A stretch of DNA of 64,000 bases. Origin: an uncultured SAR86 cluster bacterium. Lineage in GTDB: Bacteria > Pseudomonadota > Gammaproteobacteria > Magnimaribacterales > D2472. This document shows, piece by piece, positions 39,898-51,608 of this stretch; the first letter of the stretch is position 1, and each line of letters begins with the position of its first letter. Below the pieces are notes generated by a model, which made no database searches, was not told the DNA's origin, and worked only from the letters and a program-made list of their open reading frames with translations. The position numbers and the translations under genes are program-made. The stretch is from the NCBI GenBank assembly GCA_902632555.1, contig CACPCZ010000003.1, positions 5,001 through 69,000 on the forward strand, read 5' to 3'.

Positions 39898-40398
39898 ATG
39901 ACTGAAGAAACTACAAACAATATGAATTTGAATACCCTCACTAATGTTGGAACATCTAAAAATAGAAAGAGAGTTGGAAGAGGTATTGGTTCTGGAACTG
40001 GTAAAACTGCAGGAAGAGGCCATAAGGGTCAAAAATCAAGATCAGGAGGCAATGTAAGACTTGGATTTGAGGGTGGACAAATGCCGCTTCAAATGAGATT
40101 ACCTAAATTTGGTTTCTCATCTAGAGTAAATAACTCATTTAAAGAGGTAAATGTCAAAAATATTGATGGCATGGATGTTGTTAGTCTTGAGACATTAAAA
40201 GCTAAGAAAATCATAGGAAAATCTATCAAGAAAGTAAAAATATTTGGAAATACTGATATTGAATCAAAAGTTTCTGTAGAAGGTATAAGCGTTTCTAAAG
40301 GCGCTAGAAAATCTATTGAGAAGGCAGGTGGAAATATTTCAGAGGTTGATTCAGCGAAAGAAGACAAAACTGAAGAAAAACAAGAGGATAATAAATAA
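39898..40398 (+). CDS. rplO: 50S ribosomal protein L15
   Basis: L15 is a late-assembly 50S protein with a long basic N-terminal extension (NRKRVGRGIGSGTGKTAGRGHKGQKSRSGG). I place the start at the ATG at 39898, one base after the rpmD stop, rather than an in-frame TTG inside rpmD. The 166 residues exceed the E. coli protein (144). The extra part is an acidic, Lys/Glu-rich tail, SEVDSAKEDKTEEKQEDNK. secY follows after two bases. Confidence 0.95.
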   Translation: MTEETTNNMNLNTLTNVGTSKNRKRVGRGIGSGTGKTAGRGHKGQKSRSGGNVRLGFEGGQMPLQMRLPKFGFSSRVNNSFKEVNVKNIDGMDVVSLETLKAKKIIGKSIKKVKIFGNTDIESKVSVEGISVSKGARKSIEKAGGNISEVDSAKEDKTEEKQEDNK

Positions 40399-40400
40399 AT

Positions 40401-41702
40401 ATGGCTGATCAAGGAAGCAGTATGAGCGATCTTTGGAAGAGATTACGTTTCGTATTCGTTGCTATTTTGGTTTACAGGATTGGAACTCATATTCCAATAC
40501 CTGGAATTGATCCTGACAGACTAGCTGCGCTTTTTGCACAAAACCAAGGAACGATAATTGAAATGTTCAATTTATTCTCTGGAGGAGCTCTTGAAAGAAT
40601 GAGCATATTTGCACTAAATGTTGTCCCATATATCTCATCAGCAATTATTATGCAGCTATTTTCAAACTCTATACCTTATTTGCAGGAACTGAAAAAAGAT
40701 GGTCAGGCTGGAAGAAATGCAATTACTCAATATACAAGATATGGAACGGCGGTACTCGCGTTTATTCAAGCATCTGCACTTGCAGTTACTCTTTCAGCAA
40801 GCGGACTTGCTTATGTTCCTGGTCCATCATTCTTTGTCTCAGCAGTATTTTCGGTAGTAGCTGGAACTATGTTTTTAATGTGGTTAGGTGAGCAAGTGTC
40901 TGAGAGAGGAATAGGAAATGGTATTTCAATAATAATTGCTACCAGTATATTAACCGGAATTCCTGGAGCAATTGGCCAAGCATTAGAGCAATCAAGACAG
41001 GGCGATTTAAGTATTTTATTGCTCATTGGAATTGGATTATTATCAATGGCAGTAATTGCAGTCGTTGTTTTTATAGAAAGAGGACAAAGAAGAATTACAG
41101 TTAATTACGCTCAAAGACAACAAGGAAGAAGAATGATGCAGGCTCAAACAAGCCACCTTCCTTTTAAAGTAAATATGGCTGGAGTAATACCTGCAATTTT
41201 TGCAAGTACATTTCTACTTTTCCCAGCATCACTTTCCACATGGTTTGGTGAGAATGAATCATTGAGTTTTCTTCAGAGCTTCTCATTAGCCCTAAATCCT
41301 GGACAACCACTTTACATATTAGTTTTTGCTGGACTGATTATAAGTTTTTGCTTTATATGGTTAGCTTTAACATTTAATACAAAAGATGTGTCTGATAATT
41401 TAAAAAGATCAGGAGCATACATTGCTGGAATAAGGCCAGGTGAACAAACAGCAAATTATATTGACTCTGTTCTTGCAAGGTTAACTGTTTTCGGAGCAAT
41501 ATATTTAACTCTAATTTGTTTATTACCACTTGCTTTAATTAATTTTGCAGGAATATCTCCAACAATTTCAGTAGGTGGAACATCTGTCTTAATTATAGTT
41601 GTGGTTCTAATGGATTTTATGGCACAGGTTCAGTCACATATGATGTCTTCACAGTATGCGTCATTGATGAAGAAAGCAAACATTAAAAATTATAGAAGGT
41701 AG
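40401..41702 (+). CDS. secY: Protein translocase subunit SecY
   Basis: SecY forms the inner-membrane protein-conducting channel driven by SecA. The 433 residues fit ten membrane helices. The start reads [29 protein letters not shown]. The plug region is [22 protein letters not shown], and cytoplasmic loops include the [19 protein letters not shown] segment needed for SecA and ribosome contact. It is in the usual place at the end of the spc genes, one base from rpmJ. Confidence 0.97.
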   Translation: MADQGSSMSDLWKRLRFVFVAILVYRIGTHIPIPGIDPDRLAALFAQNQGTIIEMFNLFSGGALERMSIFALNVVPYISSAIIMQLFSNSIPYLQELKKDGQAGRNAITQYTRYGTAVLAFIQASALAVTLSASGLAYVPGPSFFVSAVFSVVAGTMFLMWLGEQVSERGIGNGISIIIATSILTGIPGAIGQALEQSRQGDLSILLLIGIGLLSMAVIAVVVFIERGQRRITVNYAQRQQGRRMMQAQTSHLPFKVNMAGVIPAIFASTFLLFPASLSTWFGENESLSFLQSFSLALNPGQPLYILVFAGLIISFCFIWLALTFNTKDVSDNLKRSGAYIAGIRPGEQTANYIDSVLARLTVFGAIYLTLICLLPLALINFAGISPTISVGGTSVLIIVVVLMDFMAQVQSHMMSSQYASLMKKANIKNYRR

Positions 41703-41703
41703 T

Positions 41704-41820
41704 ATGAAAGTCAAGGCATCAGTAAAGAAGATTTGTAGAAATTGCAAAATTGTAAGAAGAAAGGGTGTTTTATATGTCATATGTAAAACAGATCAAAAAC
41801 ATAAACAGAGGCAAGGTTAA
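41704..41820 (+). CDS. rpmJ: 50S ribosomal protein L36 (zinc-binding form)
   Basis: A 38-residue protein, [20 protein letters not shown] at the start and QKHKQRQG at the end. The zinc ligands Cys11, Cys14, Cys27 and His33 are all present, so this is the zinc-ribbon form of L36. It is placed between secY and rpsM exactly as in E. coli, with one base from secY and three before rpsM. Confidence 0.97.
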   Translation: MKVKASVKKICRNCKIVRRKGVLYVICKTDQKHKQRQG

Positions 41821-41823
41821 GTT

Positions 41824-42180
41824 ATGGCTAGAATAGCAGGTGTAAACATACCAGAAAATAAACATGTCGAAATATCTTTAACTCATATTTTTGGTATTGG
41901 GAGAAAGACGGCACAAAATATTTGCGTTGACTTAAAAATTGATTACACAAGAAAGATATCTGATTTATCTGAGGAAGAAATTGAGAATATTAGAACAGCA
42001 GTTTCATCAATGGTTGTAGAAGGCGATTTAAGAAGAAATATAAGTACTAACATTAAAAGATTGCAAGATCTGGCAAGCTATAGAGGTATTAGGCATAGAA
42101 GAAAGCTGCCGACAAGAGGTCAAAACACAAAGAATAATGCAAGAACGAGAAAAGGCCCTAAAAAGCCAATGAGAGGTTAA
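41824..42180 (+). CDS. rpsM: 30S ribosomal protein S13
   Basis: S13 contacts the P-site tRNA and forms intersubunit bridges. The 118 residues include [24 protein letters not shown] and the C-terminal [28 protein letters not shown]. The three-base gap from rpmJ leaves no room for the pseudoknot through which S4 represses the E. coli alpha operon. Confidence 0.97.
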   Translation: MARIAGVNIPENKHVEISLTHIFGIGRKTAQNICVDLKIDYTRKISDLSEEEIENIRTAVSSMVVEGDLRRNISTNIKRLQDLASYRGIRHRRKLPTRGQNTKNNARTRKGPKKPMRG

Positions 42181-42182
42181 TA

Positions 42183-42560
42183 ATGGCAGCAAAAGGTAAG
42201 AAGAATAAAAAAATTGTTACAGATGGAGTGGCACATATTCACTCATCTTTTAACAATACTATTGTGACAATAACAGACAAACAGGGTAATACAATTTGCT
42301 GGGCTACATCAGGTGGTAGTGGTTTTAAAGGCTCTAGAAAGAGTACGCCATTTGCAGCACAAATTGCTGCAGATAAAGCTGGAAATGCTGCAAAAGAATT
42401 TGGAATGATAAATCTAGATGTAAAAGTAAAAGGACCAGGAGGTGGCAGAGAGTCTGCTATCAGGTCATTGAATGCATGTGGTTTAAAAATTAAAAGTATT
42501 ACAGATGTAACACCCTTACCTCATAACGGGTGTAGACCATCTAAAAAAAGAAGAGTTTAA
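42183..42560 (+). CDS. rpsK: 30S ribosomal protein S11
   Basis: S11 is a platform protein near the E site and the mRNA exit. The 125 residues show [46 protein letters not shown] and [15 protein letters not shown]. It lies two bases after rpsM. Confidence 0.97.
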   Translation: MAAKGKKNKKIVTDGVAHIHSSFNNTIVTITDKQGNTICWATSGGSGFKGSRKSTPFAAQIAADKAGNAAKEFGMINLDVKVKGPGGGRESAIRSLNACGLKIKSITDVTPLPHNGCRPSKKRRV

Positions 42561-42571
42561 GGGAGTATTAA

Positions 42572-43192
42572 ATGGCAAGATATAGAGGACCATCATTAAG
42601 ATTATCTAGAAGAGAGGGCACTGATCTACTTTTAAAAAGTGGAGTTAGAGCTATCGAGTCTAAATGCAATATGGATACCCAACCAGGCGTGCATGGAGCC
42701 AGGAGAGGAAGACTATCTGACTATGGACTTCAGCTTAGAGAGAAACAGAAAGTAAGAAGAATGTATGGGGTTCTAGAAAAACAATTCAGAAACTATTATA
42801 AAAAAGCAGCTTCATCAAAGGGCAATACCGGTGAAAACTTATTATCTCTTTTGGAAAAAAGACTTGATAATGTTGTATACAGAATGGGATTTGGTTCAAC
42901 AAGAGCTGAAGCTAGACAAATGGTCACTCACAAAGCTTTCACGCTTAATGGAAAAGTAGTCAATATTCCTTCCTATCAAGTTCAGGCCGGTGATGAAATA
43001 GAAGTTAGAGAATCTAAAAAAAGTCATCTTAGAATTGCTGCTGCTTTAAAAATCGCTGCCACAAGAGAAGAGTGTGACTGGCTTGAAGTTGATGACAAAA
43101 ATTTAAAAGGTGTATTTAAATCTGTTCCTGACAGAACAGATTTGAGTTCGGAAATTAACGAAAATCTTATTGTTGAGCTTTACTCAAAATAA
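42572..43192 (+). CDS. rpsD: 30S ribosomal protein S4
   Basis: S4 is a primary 16S rRNA binder and, with S3 and S5, part of the mRNA entry helicase. The 206 residues equal E. coli and contain [30 protein letters not shown] and the S4 RNA-binding domain [36 protein letters not shown] ribosome site precedes the ATG. Confidence 0.97.
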   Translation: MARYRGPSLRLSRREGTDLLLKSGVRAIESKCNMDTQPGVHGARRGRLSDYGLQLREKQKVRRMYGVLEKQFRNYYKKAASSKGNTGENLLSLLEKRLDNVVYRMGFGSTRAEARQMVTHKAFTLNGKVVNIPSYQVQAGDEIEVRESKKSHLRIAAALKIAATREECDWLEVDDKNLKGVFKSVPDRTDLSSEINENLIVELYSK

Positions 43193-43211
43193 AATAAAGG
43201 CGGAGAAAATT

Positions 43212-44177
43212 ATGCAAACATCAGTAATAGACCTATTAGTACCAACTGAAATTCAAGTTGACGATGTAACACCAACTTTATCAAAGGTAACCTTAGAACC
43301 TTTAGAGAGAGGTTTTGGGCACACTCTTGGTAATGCTCTAAGAAGGATTTTATTATCTTCAATGCCTGGTGCTGCTGTAACAGACGTAGCAATTGATGGA
43401 ATCTCCCATGAATACAGCACTATCGAAGGTATTAGAGAAGATGTTATAGATATTCTGCTTAACATAAAGGATATGCCGATAAATTTGATTGAGGGAGATA
43501 CAGCAGAGGTAACTCTAGATGTAACCGGCCCTTGTGATGTCCTCGCTTCTTCTTTTGATGTACCTGGTAATGTTGAATTAGTCGATCAAGATTTCCACGT
43601 CGCAACGATTGTTGATAAAGTTAAACTAAAAATGACTCTTACAGTTAAAACCGGAAGAGGATATGAGCCAGCTGATTTAAGAGACGATGAAGACAGAGTA
43701 GTTGGAGCTTTAAAAGTCGATGCATCATATAGTCCAGTAAGAAGAGTTTCTTATACTGTCGATAATGCTAGATTTGGCAAAAGAACTGACCTGGATAAGT
43801 TAGTAGTTGAATTAGAAACTGATGGTACATTAGATCCCAAAATGGCAATTGAACATTCTGCAACTATATTACAGCAACAGCTTAGTGCTTTTGTTGACTT
43901 AGATGCAATAGCAGAGCAAGAAGCCAAAAAAGATCAAAATGACTTTGATCCAATCTTACTAAGATCTATAGAAGAGCTTGAGCTTACTGTAAGATCAACT
44001 AATTGTCTTAAGGCTGAAAGTATATTTCTAATAGGTGACCTTATTCATAGGTCTGAGTTCGATTTACTTAAGACACCAAATCTGGGTAAAAAATCTCTTA
44101 ATGAAATAAAGGATGTTTTAGCATCTAAAGAGCTTTCTTTGGGAATGAACGTTGAAAACTGGCCACCAGTAGGATAA
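43212..44177 (+). CDS. rpoA: RNA polymerase alpha subunit
   Basis: RpoA nucleates polymerase assembly and binds UP elements and activators through its C-terminal domain. I start at ATG 43212, with GGAG seven bases upstream. This gives 321 residues against 329 in E. coli. Motifs are [24 protein letters not shown] near 40-63, and the C-terminal domain with [39 protein letters not shown]. An upstream in-frame TTG inside rpsD is unlikely. Confidence 0.97.
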   Translation: MQTSVIDLLVPTEIQVDDVTPTLSKVTLEPLERGFGHTLGNALRRILLSSMPGAAVTDVAIDGISHEYSTIEGIREDVIDILLNIKDMPINLIEGDTAEVTLDVTGPCDVLASSFDVPGNVELVDQDFHVATIVDKVKLKMTLTVKTGRGYEPADLRDDEDRVVGALKVDASYSPVRRVSYTVDNARFGKRTDLDKLVVELETDGTLDPKMAIEHSATILQQQLSAFVDLDAIAEQEAKKDQNDFDPILLRSIEELELTVRSTNCLKAESIFLIGDLIHRSEFDLLKTPNLGKKSLNEIKDVLASKELSLGMNVENWPPVG

Positions 44178-44180
44178 AAA

Positions 44181-44591
44181 ATGAGACATAAAAAATCTGG
44201 AAGAAAACTTAATAGAAATTCTTCACATAGAAAAGCTTTGTTTAAGAATCTTGCAATTGCATTGATTGAAAGAGATATCATTAAAACTACTCTTCCAAAA
44301 GCTAAGGAATTAAGAAGGTTTATTGAACCACTTATTACTATGGCAAAGAATGATTCTGTTGCTAATAGGAGGCATGTCTTTAAAAAATTGCGGTCGGATA
44401 GCGCAGTCGCTAAACTTTTTACAGAAGTTGCAGTAAATTCTAAAGATCGTAATGGTGGTTATACAAGAATAATTAAAGCTGGATTTAGAGCAGGTGATAA
44501 AGCCGATATGGCATATATAGAATTGGTTGACAGAGATTTAGGAGAAGATATTGTTGAGGAAAAAAATTCTGAAGAGGAGACCGCTGCCTAG
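44181..44591 (+). CDS. rplQ: 50S ribosomal protein L17
   Basis: L17 lies near the tunnel exit. The 136 residues begin [25 protein letters not shown] and include [18 protein letters not shown] and [22 protein letters not shown] short acidic tail ([13 protein letters not shown]) extends it beyond E. coli L17. Last gene of the superoperon, overlapping the convergent uvrA by four bases, with no terminator visible between them. Confidence 0.97.
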   Translation: MRHKKSGRKLNRNSSHRKALFKNLAIALIERDIIKTTLPKAKELRRFIEPLITMAKNDSVANRRHVFKKLRSDSAVAKLFTEVAVNSKDRNGGYTRIIKAGFRAGDKADMAYIELVDRDLGEDIVEEKNSEEETAA

Positions 44592-47407
44592 GATAAAATT
44601 GGTTTAAGAAAGTTGCCTGTAAAAGATCCTTTAACTTTTGCTACCTCTTCTGGTGTTCCCTCTGCTACTATAGCCCCTCCATCACTTCCTCCTTCCGGAC
44701 CTAGATCAATAATCCAGTCCGCTGTTTTAATCACATCCAGATTATGTTCTATCACAACTACTGTATTGCCTTGATCTTTTAATCTATTTAAAACCTTCAA
44801 TAATAATTCAATATCTGCAAAATGAAGTCCAGTGGTTGGCTCATCGAGTATAAATAATGTTTTACCAGTACTTCTTTTTGATAACTCTTTTGCAAGCTTA
44901 ATTCTTTGAGCTTCACCACCAGAAAGAGTTAAAGCAGATTGCCCAAGTGTTATATATCCAAGACCTACGTCATTAAGCGTTACTAATTTTTTCTTGATCG
45001 AAGGATGTGCGTCAAAGAAATTTAATGCGTCCTCGACAGTCATATTTAAAATGTCACTTATATTTTTTTCCTTAAATTTTACTTCTAGTGTTTGTTCGTT
45101 GTACCTGTTTCCATCGCATATATCACACTTGACATAGACGTCAGCAAGAAAATGCATCTCAACTTTAATCATTCCGTCTCCCTGACATGCTTCACATCTT
45201 CCGCCCTTCACATTAAAACTAAATCTTCCGGGCTTATAACCTCTTGATCTTGCTTCAACTGTTTGAGATAGAAGATCTCGAATATGTGAAAATAAACCAG
45301 TATAAGTTGCTGGATTAGATCTAGGCGTTCTGCCAATAGGAGATTGATCGATATTGATTACTTTATCTAGATGATCAAGACCTTCTATCTTTTCACATTT
45401 AATTTCCTTAGAAAGCTTTGATTTATTTAACATAAATGAACTTATCGGCATTAAAGTTTGATTTATTAAGGAAGACTTCCCAGAGCCAGAAACTCCGGTA
45501 ACACATGTAAAAAGACCAATTGGTATTTCTACATTAATATCTTTTAAATTATTTTCACATGCATTGATAATTCGAATTTTTTCTTCTTTAATTTTTGTTC
45601 TTTTTTTTGGAATTTTGATTTCTTTTTTGCCAGATAAATACTGTGCAGTAATTGAATCTTTATTTTTTAAGATTGATTTAATATCACCTTGAGCACATAT
45701 TTCTCCACCATGTTTTCCAGCACCAGGTCCAATATCTATAATATGATCTGCTGACCTAATAGCCTCTTCATCATGCTCAACAACTATCACAGTATTTCCT
45801 AGATTTTTAAGATTATTTAGGGTTTTTATAAGTTTAGAATTATCTCTTTGATGAAGTCCAATGGATGGCTCGTCAAGAACATATGTAACACCTACCAATC
45901 CTGAACCTATTTGGCTGGCTAGCCTTATTCGCTGTGCCTCTCCACCAGATAATGTTTCAGCACTTCTATCTAGTGTTAAGTAATTTAACCCAACATCTTC
46001 TAAAAAAGTGAGTCTATCTGAAATTTCTTTGAGAATTTTCTCAGCTATTTTTTTCTTTGATCCTTTAAGGTTCATATTTTTAATAAATTTAAGAGAATCA
46101 TTTATTCTCATACTCGTAATTTTGTTAATTTGAGTATCATTTATAAAAACATTTCTTGAATATGTGTTAAGTCTTGAGCCACCGCATTCATCACATGAGC
46201 TCTCAGACATTAATTTAGCCAATTCATTTCTTATATATTCTGAGTCAGTCTCTTTAAATCTTCTTTCAGTGCTGGGAATAATTCCTTCAAAACGATGCTT
46301 TCTTATTATTCTACTTCCACTTCTAAATCTGTGTGAAAAATCTATTTTCTCTTTTGTTCCCCATAGGATAATATCTTTAATATTTTGAGGATAATCCTTC
46401 CATTTTGTTGTGAGAGTGAAATCAAAATGATTACTTAAGCATCTCAACTGATAATAATAAAACCTATTTCTTCTAGTCCAACCTTTAATAGCTCCATTAG
46501 CAATTGAAACTTCATCATCTTGAATAAGCATTTTTTCGTTAAAAAACTGGATAACCCCTAGTCCATCGCATTTTGTACATGCTCCATAAGGGTTGTTGAA
46601 TGAGAACATTCTAGGTTCTAGCTCCGGAACAGCATAACCACATTTTGAACAAGAGAAATTTGATGAATACAAAGTTATTTCACCTTTATCCATATTTTCA
46701 ATCTCAATTAGACCGTCTGAAAGTTGTAATGATGTCTCAATTGATTCGGAGATTCTCGATCTTATATCGTCATCTTTTTTAATTACTAATCTGTCGATGA
46801 CGGCTGATATATCATGCTTTTTATTTTTATCTAAATCTGGAAATTCTTCCATAGGATATACAACATCATTTACTTTAACTCTTACATATCCACTCTTTCT
46901 TAATTCTTCATATATCCCCAAATGTTCACCTTTTTTTCCTCTTACTACAGGAGATAAAAGCATTATCTTTGTGTTTTCCTTCATCGTAAGTATTTCATCA
47001 CATATTTCTGAAACAGTTTTGGCTTTTAATTCTTGATTATGATCGGGACAAACAGGAGTACCAATCCTAGAGAATAATAATCGAAGATAGTCATATACTT
47101 CTGTAACAGTTCCAACGGTTGATCTTGGATTGTGTGAAGTTGCTTTTTGTTCAATGGATATTGCAGGTGAAAGACCTTCAATTTGATCTACATCGGGTTT
47201 TTCCATCATTGATAAAAAGCGTCTAGCGTATGTCGATAGTGACTCTACATATCTTCTTTGACCTTCAGCATAAAGTGTATCGAAGGCGAGGGAAGATTTG
47301 CCAGAACCGGAAAGACCTGTAATTACAATAATTTTATTTCTTGGTATTTCAAGACTTACATTTTTTAAATTATGCGTTCGAGCGCCTTTGATAAAAATAC
47401 TATCCAT
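44588..47407 (-). CDS. uvrA: UvrABC excinuclease subunit A
   Basis: UvrA is the damage-recognition ATPase of nucleotide excision repair. The 939 residues match E. coli (940). Both ABC modules are complete: Walker [10 protein letters not shown] at 31-39 and GVSGSGKSS near 634, with signature [14 protein letters not shown] and [14 protein letters not shown]. Zinc modules [13 protein letters not shown]...CTKCDGLG and CEACQGDG...CDICDGNR are present. It is divergent from ssb, the E. coli arrangement. I see no CTGT-N8-ACAG LexA box in the 69 bases between them. Confidence 0.98.
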   Translation of the reverse strand: MDSIFIKGARTHNLKNVSLEIPRNKIIVITGLSGSGKSSLAFDTLYAEGQRRYVESLSTYARRFLSMMEKPDVDQIEGLSPAISIEQKATSHNPRSTVGTVTEVYDYLRLLFSRIGTPVCPDHNQELKAKTVSEICDEILTMKENTKIMLLSPVVRGKKGEHLGIYEELRKSGYVRVKVNDVVYPMEEFPDLDKNKKHDISAVIDRLVIKKDDDIRSRISESIETSLQLSDGLIEIENMDKGEITLYSSNFSCSKCGYAVPELEPRMFSFNNPYGACTKCDGLGVIQFFNEKMLIQDDEVSIANGAIKGWTRRNRFYYYQLRCLSNHFDFTLTTKWKDYPQNIKDIILWGTKEKIDFSHRFRSGSRIIRKHRFEGIIPSTERRFKETDSEYIRNELAKLMSESSCDECGGSRLNTYSRNVFINDTQINKITSMRINDSLKFIKNMNLKGSKKKIAEKILKEISDRLTFLEDVGLNYLTLDRSAETLSGGEAQRIRLASQIGSGLVGVTYVLDEPSIGLHQRDNSKLIKTLNNLKNLGNTVIVVEHDEEAIRSADHIIDIGPGAGKHGGEICAQGDIKSILKNKDSITAQYLSGKKEIKIPKKRTKIKEEKIRIINACENNLKDINVEIPIGLFTCVTGVSGSGKSSLINQTLMPISSFMLNKSKLSKEIKCEKIEGLDHLDKVINIDQSPIGRTPRSNPATYTGLFSHIRDLLSQTVEARSRGYKPGRFSFNVKGGRCEACQGDGMIKVEMHFLADVYVKCDICDGNRYNEQTLEVKFKEKNISDILNMTVEDALNFFDAHPSIKKKLVTLNDVGLGYITLGQSALTLSGGEAQRIKLAKELSKRSTGKTLFILDEPTTGLHFADIELLLKVLNRLKDQGNTVVVIEHNLDVIKTADWIIDLGPEGGSDGGAIVAEGTPEEVAKVKGSFTGNFLKPILS

Positions 47408-47476
47408 ATGAAATAAAAATTCCGTGATGAAAAAATTAAATTAGGTTAAACTTCTAACATATTATAAGAGGTAATT

Positions 47477-47914
47477 ATGAGCAGAGGAGTAAATAAAGTA
47501 ATTTTAGTTGGAAATTTAGGCCAAAAGCCTGAAATGAGATATACAGCTACTCAAACAGCCGTAGCAAACCTATCAATAGCTACAACAGAATCATGGAAAG
47601 ATAAGGAAAGTGGAGAAAATAGGGATAAGACTGAGTGGCATAGAGTTGTTTTTTTTGGAAATCTTGCTGAAATCGCAGAAAGATATCTAGATAAAGGTTC
47701 AAGTGTGTATGTTGAAGGAAAAATACAGACAAGAAAATGGCAAGATAAAGACGGAAATGATAGATGGACAACTGAGATACTAGGAAATCAACTTACAATG
47801 CTAGGATCAAGAGGTTCTAGTGACTCTAATATGCAACAAGAGAGCTCATCTGACACACCTTTTCCAGAAGATGATACTGGTCAAGGGCTCACCGATGATG
47901 ATATCCCTTTTTAA
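47477..47914 (+). CDS. ssb: Single-stranded DNA-binding protein
   Basis: SSB coats single-stranded DNA in replication and repair and recruits partners through its tail. The 145 residues show the OB fold ([64 protein letters not shown]). A short acidic linker ends in the conserved DDDIPF tip. AGAGGT precedes the ATG. It is divergent from uvrA. Confidence 0.97.
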   Translation: MSRGVNKVILVGNLGQKPEMRYTATQTAVANLSIATTESWKDKESGENRDKTEWHRVVFFGNLAEIAERYLDKGSSVYVEGKIQTRKWQDKDGNDRWTTEILGNQLTMLGSRGSSDSNMQQESSSDTPFPEDDTGQGLTDDDIPF

Positions 47915-47923
47915 AAATAAATT

Positions 47924-48799
47924 TTGATTAAAGAATATAAAACAGTCCTTTTAGAGGAATCAGATTCCATAGCAATTCTTACACTTAACAGGCCTGAAAA
48001 ACTTAACGCATTCAATATGCAAATGTTAGAGGATATGATAGATGCAATCGATTATGTTAATAAAGAGGATGGAATTAATTCTTTAATAATTACAGGAGCT
48101 GGAAAAGTATTCTGTGCAGGCGCTGATCTCTCAGCTGGTGAAAAAACATTTGATAAAGGTTTTGATACAAGTGGTATTTTTGAATCAGATTTTAGAAGAG
48201 ATGCTGGCGGAATATTGACACTAAAGATATTCAACTCTTTAAAGCCTGTAATAGCTGCATGTAACGGAGATGCTGTTGGTGTAGGAGCTACTATGCAACT
48301 TGCTGCTGATATAAGAATCGCAAATAAGTCGGCAAGATATGGTTTTGTATTTGCGAGAAGAGGAATTGTTCCTGACGGATGCGCTAGTTGGTTTCTTCCA
48401 AAACTTGTTGGTGTTTCGAAATCTCTTGAATTATGTTATTCAGGAGAGCTGATAACTGCAGAGGACGGAAAGAAATTTGGCTTAGTGAATTATCTTGAGG
48501 ACGATCCTAATAATTTGCTCAAAAAAGCAGTTGAAATTGCAAAAAAATTTACTGAGAACACTGCCCAAGTTTCTGTAGCTATGACAAGACACATGTTGTG
48601 GAATTACTCTTCTGATACTGATCCAGAAAATGCTCATATAACGGAGAGCAAGCTAATTGATTCAAGAGGTGCATCAGATGATGCGAAAGAAGGCGTTATG
48701 TCCTTCTTAGAAAAAAGAAAGCCAGTTTTTAGAAATAAAATATCAAAAGATTTACCTGATTTTTTTCCATGGAGAAAATCAAAATTTAAGGATGAATAG
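47924..48799 (+). CDS. Enoyl-CoA hydratase/isomerase family protein
   Basis: A 291-residue crotonase-fold protein acting on an acyl-CoA, probably in fatty-acid or related degradation. Visible motifs are LTLNRPEKLNAFNMQML near the start, the oxyanion-hole segment ITGAGKVFCAGADLSAG near residues 56-72, AACNGDAVGVGATMQLAADIRIA, and GIVPDGCASWFLPKLVG in place of the usual catalytic Glu loop. The precise substrate and whether it hydrates or isomerises cannot be told. It starts at TTG nine bases after ssb. The flavin oxidoreductase ATG directly follows its stop. Confidence 0.88.
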   Translation: MIKEYKTVLLEESDSIAILTLNRPEKLNAFNMQMLEDMIDAIDYVNKEDGINSLIITGAGKVFCAGADLSAGEKTFDKGFDTSGIFESDFRRDAGGILTLKIFNSLKPVIAACNGDAVGVGATMQLAADIRIANKSARYGFVFARRGIVPDGCASWFLPKLVGVSKSLELCYSGELITAEDGKKFGLVNYLEDDPNNLLKKAVEIAKKFTENTAQVSVAMTRHMLWNYSSDTDPENAHITESKLIDSRGASDDAKEGVMSFLEKRKPVFRNKISKDLPDFFPWRKSKFKDE

Positions 48800-49879
48800 A
48801 TGTTATTTGAGCCCTATAAACTTAAAAAATTAAATCTACGAAATAGAATAGTTATGGCTCCAATGACAAGAAATCAGTCACCTGAAGGAGTCCCGACTGA
48901 TCAAGTAGCAAAATATTATCAAAGAAGAGCCAAAGGAGAAGTTGGATTAATAATTACTGAAGGAATTGAGGTCAGTCATAAAGCTTCTAGTGCATATCCA
49001 AATGTTCCAAGATTAGATTCAGTAAAAGCTAGAGATGGTTGGAAAAAAGTAGTTCAAGGCATTAAAGAAGATAATGGTTCAGTAATTGCTCAACTTTGGC
49101 ATTGCGGTGGGTTTAGAAAACTTGGAATGGGCCCTGATCCAGAAGTGCCGGGTCATACGGCTTCAGGACTTGTCAAACCAGGAAAAAAAGTTGCACATGA
49201 GATGACATTGAGAGATATAGAAGAAACAATTGAGGCTTATGCATCTGATGCAGAGTTTTGTGAAAATATTGGTTTTGATGGAGTAGAAATACATGGTGCG
49301 CACGGATATTTGATAGACAACTTTTTTTGGGAGGGTACAAATGTTCGTGAGGATGAATATGGTGGAACAATTGAAAAAAGATCGCAATTTGTAACCGACA
49401 TTGTAAAAGCAGTCAGATCGAGAGTAAGTGATGATTTTATTGTTGGGCTGAGATTTTCCCAATGGAAGCAACATGATTTTAATGCGAAGTTAGCTGATAC
49501 AGCTGCAGAGCTTGAGGAAGTTATCATGCCACCAGTCAACGCTGGTTTAGACTACCTTCATTCAAGCATGAGAAGGTTTTGGGAGAGTGAATTTTCAAAT
49601 TCAGAAGAAAATCTAGCATTTTGGACAAAAAAAATATCAAATATTCCAACAATTGCTGTTGGCAGCGTAGGATTAGATACTGATTTCATTGACATGACTG
49701 CCTCTGCAAATCCAACAAGTATTGATAGAGCAATTGAAGATATTTCTCAAAACAAATATGAATTAATTGCTGTTGGCAGAGCGCTGATAGCTGATCCAAA
49801 TTGGGTAGTAAAGATGAAAGAAGGAAGGTTAAAAGATTTAGTGCCGTATAATAAAGAAGCTTTAATGACGCTTTATTAA
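48800..49879 (+). CDS. NADH:flavin oxidoreductase (old yellow enzyme family)
   Basis: A 359-residue FMN-dependent ene-reductase-type TIM barrel. It shows [33 protein letters not shown] at the start, Gln/His-type active-site residues ([39 protein letters not shown]) and the phosphate-binding [14 protein letters not shown] near the end. Such enzymes reduce activated C=C bonds, and 2,4-dienoyl-CoA or enone substrates are possible. Its tight junction with the crotonase suggests a shared acyl-CoA pathway. It lacks the Fe-S/FAD extension of FadH. It converges on fabB with a four-base overlap. Confidence 0.9.
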   Translation: MLFEPYKLKKLNLRNRIVMAPMTRNQSPEGVPTDQVAKYYQRRAKGEVGLIITEGIEVSHKASSAYPNVPRLDSVKARDGWKKVVQGIKEDNGSVIAQLWHCGGFRKLGMGPDPEVPGHTASGLVKPGKKVAHEMTLRDIEETIEAYASDAEFCENIGFDGVEIHGAHGYLIDNFFWEGTNVREDEYGGTIEKRSQFVTDIVKAVRSRVSDDFIVGLRFSQWKQHDFNAKLADTAAELEEVIMPPVNAGLDYLHSSMRRFWESEFSNSEENLAFWTKKISNIPTIAVGSVGLDTDFIDMTASANPTSIDRAIEDISQNKYELIAVGRALIADPNWVVKMKEGRLKDLVPYNKEALMTLY

Positions 49880-51084
49880 TTCTTGCTAAGTATTAGACTT
49901 GCATTAGTTCCACCAAACCCAAAAGAGTTGCTCAAAATATGATTTACTTCGCAATTTCTAGTTTCAGTAACTATATCTAAATTTTTTGCTTCATCACACA
50001 GTTCCAATACATTTATTGTTGGGGCAATAAAGTTTTCATTTAGCATCATTATTGAGTATATAGCTTCGTGGACACCTGTAGCCCCAAGTGAATGGCCTGT
50101 CATAGATTTTGTAGAGCTAATAGGAGGACAGTTAGATCCAAAAACTTCATTGATAGCATTTAATTCTGCCACATCACCGACAGGAGTACTTGTGCCATGT
50201 GTATTAATATATCCAATTTCTAATTGAGAGCCTTCCATAGCTCCTTTCATACACCTTATTGCGCCCTCACCAGAAGGTGCAACCATATCGTAGCCATCAG
50301 AGTTAGCATAATACCCTGAAATCTTAGCTAAAATATTTGCGTTTCTTTTCTTTGCATGTTCCTCATCCTCAAGAATTATCATCCCAGCACCACCTGCAAT
50401 AACAAAACCATCTCTGTTTACATCATATGGTCTTGAGGCTGATTCAGGATCAGAATTAAATTTAGAGGACAAAGCTCCCATAGCATCAAATAAACAAGAT
50501 GAACTCCAATGTTCATCGTCACTTCCACCAGCAATAACTATATCTTGTTGACCATTTCTAATTAGATCAGCTGCATGACCAATACAATGTGCACTAGTAG
50601 CACATGCTGATGAGATTGAATAATTTATACCCTTTAGTTTAAATGCCGTCGCAACGATAGCAGATATAGAGCTAGACATACTCCTTGTAACTCCATATGG
50701 ACCAATCCTTTTTGGCCCTTTTTCTCTGGCAATATCTCCATTAGCAACCATAATTCTAGTTGAGGAGCCCCCAGATCCAGCAACAATACCAACTCTAGGT
50801 GAATTAAGAGCCTCTTCACTAATACCAGCCATACTTAGAGCATCTTTAGTAGCCAGATAAGCATATCCTGAAGATTCACCCATAAATCGTAACAGTTTTC
50901 GATCAATGTGTTCTGATAGATTTATATCAATAGATCCAGATACACAACTCCTGAAACCCATATCTGAGTATGTTTGATTAAAAGTTATACCTGAATTACC
51001 GTTTTTTAGGTTAAATAAGACGTCATCATAAGTATTGCCAATACATGATTTTATTCCTACACCTGTTATAACTACATTCTTCAT
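49876..51084 (-). CDS. fabB: 3-oxoacyl-[ACP] synthase I FabB
   Basis: FabB condenses malonyl-ACP with acyl-ACP and is required for unsaturated fatty acids. The 402 residues contain the nucleophile Cys161 in [12 protein letters not shown] and the two catalytic His in [11 protein letters not shown] (near 296) and [11 protein letters not shown] (near 331), ending [17 protein letters not shown]. It directly follows fabA, sharing one base, the arrangement seen in Pseudomonas. Together they make the anaerobic route to cis-unsaturated chains. Confidence 0.96.
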   Translation of the reverse strand: MKNVVITGVGIKSCIGNTYDDVLFNLKNGNSGITFNQTYSDMGFRSCVSGSIDINLSEHIDRKLLRFMGESSGYAYLATKDALSMAGISEEALNSPRVGIVAGSGGSSTRIMVANGDIAREKGPKRIGPYGVTRSMSSSISAIVATAFKLKGINYSISSACATSAHCIGHAADLIRNGQQDIVIAGGSDDEHWSSSCLFDAMGALSSKFNSDPESASRPYDVNRDGFVIAGGAGMIILEDEEHAKKRNANILAKISGYYANSDGYDMVAPSGEGAIRCMKGAMEGSQLEIGYINTHGTSTPVGDVAELNAINEVFGSNCPPISSTKSMTGHSLGATGVHEAIYSIMMLNENFIAPTINVLELCDEAKNLDIVTETRNCEVNHILSNSFGFGGTNASLILSKN

Positions 51085-51608
51085 TAGAAATTACTTGGAT
51101 CTTTAAAAAGTCCAACTTTAAGTTTTTCAGCACTATAAATTTTTTTACCATCTACAAACATTTCACCATCTGCCAAGCCTACAATTGCTCCCCTGTTAAT
51201 AACTCTCTTTATATCAATTTTATATTTTACCTCTTTTGCACTTGGAAGAACTTGTCCAAAAAATTTCACATTTTCTGCACCCAGTGCTCTTCCAATACCT
51301 GGAAGACCAGACCAGAGCAAATAAAAACCAAGAAGTTGCCACATTGCATCAAGTCCAAGGCAACCAGGCATTACAGGATCGGTCTTAAAATGACAATTAA
51401 AAAACCACAAATCAGGATTTATATTAAGATGTGCTTCGATTGACCCTTTTTTATAATTACCACCTGAATCATTGATATCTGATATCTCGTCAAACATCAA
51501 CATATTATCTGAGGGAAGCCTGCCATCTCCTTCTTTTGTAAATAACTCACCATTTGCACATGATATTAAGTCATTTTTTGAATAACTATTTTTAGGTACG
51601 AATGTCAT
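51084..51608 (-). CDS. fabA: 3-hydroxydecanoyl-[ACP] dehydratase/isomerase FabA
   Basis: FabA dehydrates 3-hydroxydecanoyl-ACP and isomerises the product, introducing the cis double bond. The 174 residues carry the active-site His73 ([14 protein letters not shown]) and Asp87 ([18 protein letters not shown]). These match His70 and Asp84 of E. coli. The start overlaps the ispB stop by four bases, so ispB, fabA and fabB form one tight run. Confidence 0.97.
   Translation of the reverse strand: MTFVPKNSYSKNDLISCANGELFTKEGDGRLPSDNMLMFDEISDINDSGGNYKKGSIEAHLNINPDLWFFNCHFKTDPVMPGCLGLDAMWQLLGFYLLWSGLPGIGRALGAENVKFFGQVLPSAKEVKYKIDIKRVINRGAIVGLADGEMFVDGKKIYSAEKLKVGLFKDPSNF

Noticed and set aside
43170..43211. 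Longer rpoA start inside rpsD
   Set aside because: The ATG at 43212 has a GGAG ribosome site and gives the normal RpoA N-terminus.
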